Source: an uncultured Pseudomonadota bacterium
GTDB taxonomy: Bacteria > Myxococcota_A > UBA796 > SXON01
Reading direction: 5' to 3'
Assembly (NCBI GenBank): GCA_903921785.1
Contig: CAIXRH010000328.1
Location: 1-40,373, forward strand
DNA: 40,373 nucleotides
This document shows, in pieces, positions 25,622-30,493 of the stretch (positions are counted from its first letter, which is position 1; each line of letters begins with the position of its first letter). The translations under genes were made by a program, and so were the position numbers. The notes under the pieces are model-generated. The model was not told the origin of the DNA. It searched no databases and saw only the letters and a program-made list of their open reading frames with translations.

Positions 25622-26601
25622 CAGGGCACCTCGCGGCGGATCAGGAAGCCTCGGTAGGGTTCGGCGAAGACGCCGCCGACGCCGTAGGCGTGGCCCGCGC
25701 CGTCGCTCCAGATCGCGTGGACGTCGTCCGTCGTGACGAGCGGGTCCTTCACCACGTCGCCGCTCGCGAGGTCGTAGGTGCCGGTGAAGCCGTAGATCCC
25801 CCCGATCCAGGCGTCGTCCCCGCTGACGTACACCGCGTTGAGCCCGGTCATCGCGTCGGGCATCTCGGTGGTCCAGGTCGTACCGTCGTACCGGGCGATG
25901 CGGCCGTTGCCCCGCCCGCCGACGGCGACGACGTCCGTGGCCGAATTCCCCCACAACGACACGAAGTCGTCGTTCGCGAACGGCCCGCCGAACTCCTCCA
26001 CCCAGCGGGTGCCGTCCCACTCCACGATGAGCCCCAGGTCGCCCACCGCCCAGACCTTCCCGTCGATGCCCCAGACCTTGAACAGCGCGACGCCGCCGTG
26101 CTGGTTCTGGTCGGTCTCCACCGGCACTTCGGTGAACGACGTGCCGTCGTAGTGGAGGATGAGCGGCCAGGTGCCTGTGACTTCTCCCCCAACGATCCAC
26201 AGGTCCGTGGGCGAAGTCCCCCACACGCCCCAGAGGTCGCGAGTGGTGCCGGAGTCGAGGGTGCTCCACGCGCTGCCGCCCCAGTGCAGCACGCTGCCGC
26301 CACGCCCGACCGCGAACACGTCGTCCGAGGCGAAGCCGTAGGCCCAGACCAGGAGGTGGGTGCCGTCCGGGACGGCGCTCTCGGACCAGGTGCTCCCGTC
26401 GAAGTGGCGGACGTCCGCGACGTCCTGGTTGCCGCCGACGGCCCAGATGTCGTCGGGTCCCGCGCCCCAGACACCGCTCATGGCCGTGGTGTCTGAGGTG
26501 TAGACCTCGGTCCACTCCGCGCCGACGGGGCCGGCGGTATCCCCCGTGTCTTGGGAGTCGCAGGCGGAGAGGAGGGCGAGGGCGACGACGGAGCAGCGCA
26601 T
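25621..26601 (-). CDS. Beta-propeller lipoprotein with WG repeats
   Basis: 326 residues, ATG at 26601. Lipobox A-L-L-S-A-C14 followed by D-S-Q-D-T-G-D-T. At least six blades carry the pattern S/A-V/L-W-G-x-x-x-x-D-x-W-x-V-G-G (for example G-V-W-G-A-G-P-D-D-I-W-A-V-G-G and S-L-W-G-N-S-A-T-D-V-V-A-V-G-G), a form abundant in myxobacterial lipoproteins. It should be a protein or ligand binding platform outside the cell. It is the first gene of the all-lipoprotein run; a hairpin with the ribosome-binding site in its loop lies directly before the start, so expression of the whole run may be controlled there. Confidence 0.88.
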   Translation of the reverse strand: MRCSVVALALLSACDSQDTGDTAGPVGAEWTEVYTSDTTAMSGVWGAGPDDIWAVGGNQDVADVRHFDGSTWSESAVPDGTHLLVWAYGFASDDVFAVGRGGSVLHWGGSAWSTLDSGTTRDLWGVWGTSPTDLWIVGGEVTGTWPLILHYDGTSFTEVPVETDQNQHGGVALFKVWGIDGKVWAVGDLGLIVEWDGTRWVEEFGGPFANDDFVSLWGNSATDVVAVGGRGNGRIARYDGTTWTTEMPDAMTGLNAVYVSGDDAWIGGIYGFTGTYDLASGDVVKDPLVTTDDVHAIWSDGAGHAYGVGGVFAEPYRGFLIRREVP

Positions 26602-26624
26602 GGCGGGATCTCTCCTATCCCGCC
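26602..26624 (-). promoter_or_regulatory. Leader hairpin with the Shine-Dalgarno sequence in its loop
   Basis: Read on the minus strand, GGCGGGAT-AGGAGAG-ATCCCGCC has a perfect 8-bp stem and a 7-base loop, and is followed immediately by the ATG at 26601. The loop holds AGGAG, ten bases from the ATG. The fold would not bury the ribosome-binding site itself but would place a GC-rich stem against the start codon, a plausible translation switch. It could instead be a DNA operator. Confidence 0.5.
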
Positions 26625-26649
26625 AAGCAATTTCAGTGCCGCCGGGCGA

Positions 26650-27360
26650 TCACTCCGCCTGGACGCGGATGTCTCCCGATCCGGTGCTGAGGTCGAGGAC
26701 GTTCGGGGACGACGCGTCGATCACGATCCCGTCGTCCACGTGCACCTCGCCGGAGCCGACGTCGGTGCTCAGGGCGTAGCTGCCGGCGGGGACGCTGAGC
26801 TCCACGTCGCCCGAGCCGGTGCCGATCTTGACCTTGGTCGGCGCCACCGTGAAGCCGACGGTGATCTCGCCCGAGCCGGTGGACGCCTCCAGCGTCGCGG
26901 CGGTGGCGCGCTTGACGGTGATGTTGCCCGAGCCGGTGGCGAGGAGGGTGTCGCCCAACGGGGTGTCGAGGTCCACGTCGCCAGAGCCCGTCTCGAGGTC
27001 GAGCGCGCCGGTCATCGCGCGTACGTCCAGGTCGCCGGAGTCGACGAGCACCTTCAGCGAGATCGCCTCGGGGAGGGTCACGTCGGCGGTGATCTCGCAG
27101 ATCGCCAGCTCGGGCTGGCAGATCGACTCGACCGAGAACACCCCGTCGGCATCGACGTCGTGGGAGAGGCTCGGTTCGCTGCCCGAGAAGCGGGCGCTCA
27201 TCTCGGCGATCGCGCCGGTGGCTTCGGCGTCCCCGTCGACGGTGACCGTGCCAGAGCTGACATGCAGATCGGCGCCGGTCAGCGGGCCGTCGGCCTCGAT
27301 GGTCTTGTCGACGGTGTCGACGGTGAGGACGCACGCGGTGAGGGCGAGGAGGAACGTCAA
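26650..27360 (-). CDS. DUF4097-type beta-repeat lipoprotein
   Basis: About 236 residues. I choose the TTG at 27360, with GGAG five bases upstream, giving M-T-F-L-L-A-L-T-A-C as a minimal lipoprotein signal like its neighbours; a GTG at 27390 would add ten basic residues. The mature protein is a stack of short strands with recurrent S/T-G-S-G-D/E-I/V turns (for example L-E-T-G-S-G-D-V-D-L, A-T-G-S-G-N-I-T-V, S-T-G-S-G-E-I-T-V, G-T-G-S-G-D-V-E-L), the DUF4097 right-handed parallel beta-helix. Usually surface-attached, of unknown role. It begins 48 bases after the SGNH gene stop, probably on the same transcript. Confidence 0.82.
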   Translation of the reverse strand: MTFLLALTACVLTVDTVDKTIEADGPLTGADLHVSSGTVTVDGDAEATGAIAEMSARFSGSEPSLSHDVDADGVFSVESICQPELAICEITADVTLPEAISLKVLVDSGDLDVRAMTGALDLETGSGDVDLDTPLGDTLLATGSGNITVKRATAATLEASTGSGEITVGFTVAPTKVKIGTGSGDVELSVPAGSYALSTDVGSGEVHVDDGIVIDASSPNVLDLSTGSGDIRVQAE

Positions 27361-27408
27361 GTGGACTCCATGGTGGTGCCGCTTCGACACCGACCGTGAA
27401 GGAAGCTG

Positions 27409-28434
27409 CTACCTCGCCGGAGCGACAGATGACGGACACGGCGCCACCCACCGCCGGCCTTCCCCGCCGCCACCGGTCAGCGCCCCGAGCTCCCCGATCC
27501 CCCGGGCCACAAGCACCGTCGCCGCGGCCCTCCCGTCGGGCGTGAGGTGGTGGTGGGTGGTGAAGTCCCGCTCCTGGTCGAGGGCCGTGGAGAGGTCGAG
27601 GAGGTCAGCGCCGCCCGCCTTCAAGCTGGCTTCCAGCTCCGGCAATGCCACGGTCGGGCCGCAAGCGCGCGGGTGGCCCTCGGGGTTCGCCGCGGCCTGG
27701 ACCACGACGAGGCGGGCGCCGGTGCGGCGCGCTTCATCGAGGAGCGCGGCGGCCACCTCCGGGCGCGGGGCGCTCGCGGCCACGACCGGCGCGCCGCCGC
27801 CGTCCACGCGCTGCCCCTGGCCCGTGTGTTCGTTGGGCCGAGGCGCGCCGAAGAGCGCCGCCCGCGCGCGGCTCGACGCGGTCTTCCCGCTCGGCGACGG
27901 CTGCCAGAGCAGGTCCGCGAGGCCGGCGGTGAGCCCGTCGAGGACGGTCTCCCGGAGGTGGAACCGGCGACTCTGGAGCGTCGTGACCACGTCGGGGGCG
28001 GGGTGCCCGGTGAGCGCCCAGGCGGCGTCGGGCGCGCCGAGGTCGGCCAGCAGGGCGAGGTCGCTCTCGTGGGGGTCCTCGGGCGTCCAGACCATGTGCA
28101 GCGGCACATAGAGCAGGACGATCCTCGGGTGGAGCCCGGCGCGCACCGCCCGGTCCCAGCTCGCGAGCCAGGTGGCGGGACCGGCGCCCTCCGTCGCGAG
28201 CTTCGCCACCGCGCCCGCGGGCAGGTGCAGCGCTTCGCCGAGCGCCGGCGCGTCGATCGCGGACTGGGTCACGGAGTTCCCGAGCACCAGGACGTCGCCG
28301 GAGCTGGCGGCGATCGCCTCGTCCACGGCCACGGCGCGCGGGTCGCCGCCGGCGCCGCCGAGGCCGGCCAGGAGCGCCTGACCGAGCGCGAGCACGGCGA
28401 CGAACGAAGCGACCGGGGCGAGGGCGGAGCGCAT
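27409..28434 (-). CDS. SGNH hydrolase-like exported protein
   Basis: 341 residues from the ATG at 28434; the longer opening to 28593 runs through the repeat-rich gap. A hydrophobic N-terminal segment (about 5-30) acts as signal or anchor. Block I of the SGNH fold reads V-L-V-L-G-N-S-V-T (about 48-56) with Ser54 as candidate nucleophile. The C-terminal block with the catalytic His appears as T-T-H-H-H-L-T-P-D-G (about 292-301). This pairing resembles DUF1574/AlgX-like acyl transfer or esterase proteins that act on cell-surface sugars. No MBOAT acyltransferase is adjacent. The DUF4097 lipoprotein follows closely on the same strand. Confidence 0.75.
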   Translation of the reverse strand: MRSALAPVASFVAVLALGQALLAGLGGAGGDPRAVAVDEAIAASSGDVLVLGNSVTQSAIDAPALGEALHLPAGAVAKLATEGAGPATWLASWDRAVRAGLHPRIVLLYVPLHMVWTPEDPHESDLALLADLGAPDAAWALTGHPAPDVVTTLQSRRFHLRETVLDGLTAGLADLLWQPSPSGKTASSRARAALFGAPRPNEHTGQGQRVDGGGAPVVAASAPRPEVAAALLDEARRTGARLVVVQAAANPEGHPRACGPTVALPELEASLKAGGADLLDLSTALDQERDFTTHHHLTPDGRAAATVLVARGIGELGALTGGGGEGRRWVAPCPSSVAPAR

Positions 28435-28493
28435 GGGCGGCGTCGAGGGTACCACGGAGGGGCCGCGGAGCGAGGTCGGGGGACCGCGCGGCG

Positions 28494-28550
28494 GCGCCGC
28501 CGACGGGGGTCCTGGCTCGCGAGGGTCGAGGAGGGACGGGAGGGGGGACC
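28494..28550 (+). repeat. Dispersed repeat E, direct copy of 30073-30129
   Basis: 57 bases aligned without gaps to 30073-30129 with 49 of 57 identical, in the same orientation. Shared core: GCGCCGCCGACG, then GGCTCGCGA, then GGTCGAGGAGG and a GGGAGGGGG tract. The two copies bracket the tandem array, the secreted-peptide gene and the broken gene. Confidence 0.7.
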
Positions 28551-28580
28551 ACGTAGGTCGGCGGGCTGGAGCCGGGTGCG

Positions 28581-28640
28581 CCGGCCTGCCCACCGACTGA
28601 CGTCGGCGGTCGAGGAACCACCGGGGTGAGAATGGGCGGG
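28581..28640. repeat. Dispersed intergenic repeat, copy B
   Basis: Partner of copy A at 15801-15860 (46 of 60 bases identical, no gaps). A shorter version of its core, CGTCGGYGGTCGAGG followed by CGGGGT, also occurs at about 29969-29995 inside the inverted-repeat element. Non-coding, as the frames differ between copies. Confidence 0.55.
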
Positions 28641-28795
28641 TGAGCCACGGAACCGCCGAGAGACCCTACCCGTCCGGCGTCACCTCCCGGCCCACCGAGA
28701 CGGTGTACGGATGGCCGTCGAGCGCGGCCGCGCGACCGCACGCAGCGGGCGGGCGCTCCGCCCGGGCGCCGCTGCCGGGGGTGGAGCACCTCGCC

Positions 28796-29232
28796 GACCT
28801 CGGCGACTTCTGCACGCCGACGGGCGCCAGCGGCCCCGGAAACGCCACGATCGCCGCCGCGGCCGTGCACAACGCCCGGAGGTTCGGGAACCTCGACGAG
28901 TTGTGAGCGGCGGGAGGCCGCGATCCACTCACAAGTCGCGGCGGTTGCCCCGACCTCGCCGACTTCTGCACGCCGACGGGCGCCAGCGGCCCCGGAAACG
29001 CCACGATCGCCCCCGCGGCCGTGCACAACGCCCGGAGGTTCGGGAACCTCGACGCGTTGTGAGCGGCGGGAGGCCGCGATCCACTCCCAAGTCGCGGTGG
29101 TTGCCCCGACCTCGCCGACTTCTGCACGCCGACGGGCGCCAGCGGCCCCGGAAACGCCGCGATCGCCGCCGCGGCCGTGCACAACGCCCGGAGGATGGTG
29201 AACCTCGACGCGTTGTGAGCGGCGGGAGGCCG
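28796..29232. repeat. 156-bp tandem repeat array, 2.8 copies
   Basis: Units 28796-28951 and 28952-29107 differ at only 5 of 156 positions; a third, truncated unit runs 29108-29232. Each of the first two contains a small hairpin GAGGTT-CGGG-AACCTC (28879-28894 and 29035-29050) that is broken in the third. The period is a multiple of three, so one minus-strand frame stays open across the array with a 52-residue repeat, and a plus-strand frame ends with L-D-E/A-L-stop in each unit. Differences between units are mostly non-synonymous in both frames, so coding is not supported. Could be a non-coding RNA cluster, a binding-site array or a slippage product. Confidence 0.9.
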
Positions 29233-29338
29233 GGAGCCGACGGCGCGCGATACCGGACCCTACGGCTGCAGCTCGCGAGGTGCCGCCGTTCGGCGCCTTC
29301 GCCCCTCCACCAGCCGCCTCCGTCCTGAGGAAGCCCAC

Positions 29339-29566
29339 ATGTCCAGCCTGAAGCTCTACTCTGCCGTCATCGTCGTCGCGTTCGCCACCGCCCTCGCGGT
29401 CGCGGTCAGCAGCAACTCCGCACACGCGGAGGCGCCACGGACGGCCGCCTGCACCTCGATCTCCTCCCGAAACGCGGCGACCTCCGCAGAGGAGTACATG
29501 ACCGCGCAGATGGCCGAAGGGCGCACCCACTTCGCGTTCACCGGGTACGTCCTCTGCGCCTGGTGA
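29339..29566 (+). CDS. Small secreted peptide of unknown function
   Basis: 75 residues, ATG at 29339 with GAGG nine bases upstream. A textbook signal peptide is present: M-S-S-L-K-L, a long hydrophobic core of Val/Ala/Leu, and S-N-S-A-H-A cleavage before E-A-P-R. The mature product is about 45 residues with two Cys (positions about 38 and 73) that could form one disulfide, and an aromatic C-terminus. No family recognised. It follows the 156-bp tandem array and is followed by an inverted repeat suitable as a terminator. The strength of the signal peptide and the ribosome-binding site make it a real gene despite its size. Confidence 0.75.
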   Translation: MSSLKLYSAVIVVAFATALAVAVSSNSAHAEAPRTAACTSISSRNAATSAEEYMTAQMAEGRTHFAFTGYVLCAW

Positions 29567-29580
29567 GCGCCCCACCGGTC

Positions 29581-29617
29581 CGGCTTCGCCATGACGCCGC
29601 GACGTTCGGCGAAGCCG
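29581..29617. terminator. Inverted repeat between convergent small genes
   Basis: Arms CGGCTTCGCC (29581-29590) and GGCGAAGCCG (29608-29617) are perfect 10-mers with a 17-base loop. They lie 14 bases after the stop of the secreted-peptide gene and 9 bases after the stop of the minus-strand broken gene. The position suits a bidirectional terminator; there is no T-run. Confidence 0.5.
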
Positions 29618-29626
29618 CCCCCCACG

Positions 29627-29930
29627 CTACCGACCACGCTCCGCGAGCACCCGCCGCAACGTCGTGAGCACATCGACATCGGCGCGGCCCTCGAACTGAA
29701 ACGGACCAGGCTCCTGGCAACGGCCCGGGTCGACTTCCCCGTCATCGTTGCCCCGGAACGCGCATACTCGCCAGATCCCCCCGCGCCCGCTCGATCCCGA
29801 CGCTGATCGCGCCCCAGCCGAGGTCGCCGCACTCGGCGCAGCAGGAGATCAAGTTGCGTCCGCCGGGGAGGTCCGCGGTGCGCGCCGGAGCAGGCTCGGC
29901 GGATGGCGGAGGTCTTCGACGGTGGGTTCA
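29627..29930 (-). pseudogene. Frameshifted small gene of unknown function
   Basis: Two minus-strand frames join well across a run of six C (29777-29782, six G on the coding strand). The 5' frame gives N-L-I-S-C-C-A-E-C-G-D-L-G-W-G-A-I-S-V and E-R-A-R-G; one base of shift continues as I-W-R-V-C-A-F-R-G-N-D-D and ends with D-V-L-T-T-L-R-R-V-L-A-E-R-G-R and a TAG at 29627-29629. The joined product would be about 95 residues with a C-C-x-x-C cluster. Each half alone ends abruptly. It is either a real indel at a homopolymer or a sequencing error. Family unknown; start codon unclear, as the frame opens after a stop near 29930. Confidence 0.45.
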
Positions 29931-30130
29931 CCTCCCGGTGGTGCAGGAGCGTCGCGAGCCAAGACGGGCGTCGGTGGTCGAGGTGCCGCGGGGTCATCGT
30001 GCCTTGGCGCTCGCCTTCGGTGCCGCGGCGACGGGAGGCGTCCGCCCAGCCTCGTCCCGCCGCCCCCACTACGCGCCGCCGACGCTTGTCCCGGCTCGCG
30101 ACGGTCGAGGAGGACCGGGAGGGGGAACCC
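29924..30130. mobile_element. 207-bp MITE-like inverted-repeat element
   Basis: The left end 29924-29960 (GGGTTC, then CCTCCCGGT, ending GTCGCGAGCC) is the imperfect inverse of the right end 30093-30130 (GGCTCGCGAC to GGGAACCC). Over the aligned inner 30 bases 24 match, with two perfect blocks of 9 and 10. The interior has no reading frame that I trust but carries a copy of the dispersed GGTCGAGG core. The right end is itself repeated at 28494-28550. No clear target-site duplication is visible, so a decayed non-autonomous element or a large palindromic repeat are both possible. Confidence 0.5.
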
Positions 30131-30493
30131 TCGTTTTCGCCCTCGTCGGCCCCCACAGAGCGCCGCCCCCGTTCGGGCCCACAGTCTGACGCCTACAGCC
30201 TAAAGCCTCATCAAAACTTGAAGAGTCAAGCGATATCTGCGCCGTATTCGAAACTCCGGCCGATAGGCCAACATTTTCGAGCAGCCCTGCGCGCGCGCTC
30301 CGCAAACGGCCGCACGATTGTACCGCGAGAATCCGCGTGCGTGTGGGGAAGATGTGGGGGCGTGGAGCAGGCGGAAGCGCACCGCGGCAAGCCGGCGTGG
30401 TTGATGCGGATGGGGTGCGGACGGGGCTGGATCCCAACACCTTCGACAACGAGGCTGGCCACCCCGTGCCCGACCGAAACGGCCCACCGCCCC
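30131..30493. other. AT-richer gap beyond the helicase stop
   Basis: About 360 bases with no gene I accept. The part from about 30185 to 30330 is clearly less GC-rich than the rest of the window and contains a triplicated GCCT word (GCCTACAGCCTAAAGCCT) and a weak 5-bp hairpin (CTTGA-AGAG-TCAAG). Compositional contrast suggests foreign DNA or the edge of an insertion. No RNA gene recognised. Confidence 0.35.

Larger units (their letters stand above)
28435..28795. other. Gene-poor repeat-bearing stretch
   Basis: About 360 bases upstream of the SGNH gene. It contains a perfect 14-base palindrome CGGCGGCGCCGCCG (28489-28502), repeat E (28494-28550) and repeat B (28581-28640). A plus-strand frame opens at a GTG at 28640 and runs into the first tandem unit, ending at 28906, but it has no good ribosome-binding site and I do not call it. 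No other feature seen. Confidence 0.4.

Noticed and set aside
25622-26515. In-frame upstream extension of the DHOR gene to 1091 codons
   Set aside because: The extension is antisense-frame noise over the propeller gene; it is Arg/Gly-rich, lacks a signal peptide, and the ATG at 25621 gives a proper lipobox.
28640-28906. 88-codon plus-strand frame ending in the first tandem unit
   Set aside because: Weak GTG start without a ribosome-binding site; only the end overlaps the repeats, and the upstream half runs through dispersed repeats.
28666-29184. 172-codon minus-strand frame with 52-residue repeats
   Set aside because: It stays open only because the tandem period is divisible by three; start is TTG with no ribosome-binding site and unit differences do not favour synonymous change.
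29356-30156. 266-codon minus-strand frame
   Set aside because: It crosses the secreted-peptide gene on the opposite strand, the broken gene and the MITE-like element, is Arg-rich and has no recognisable domain.
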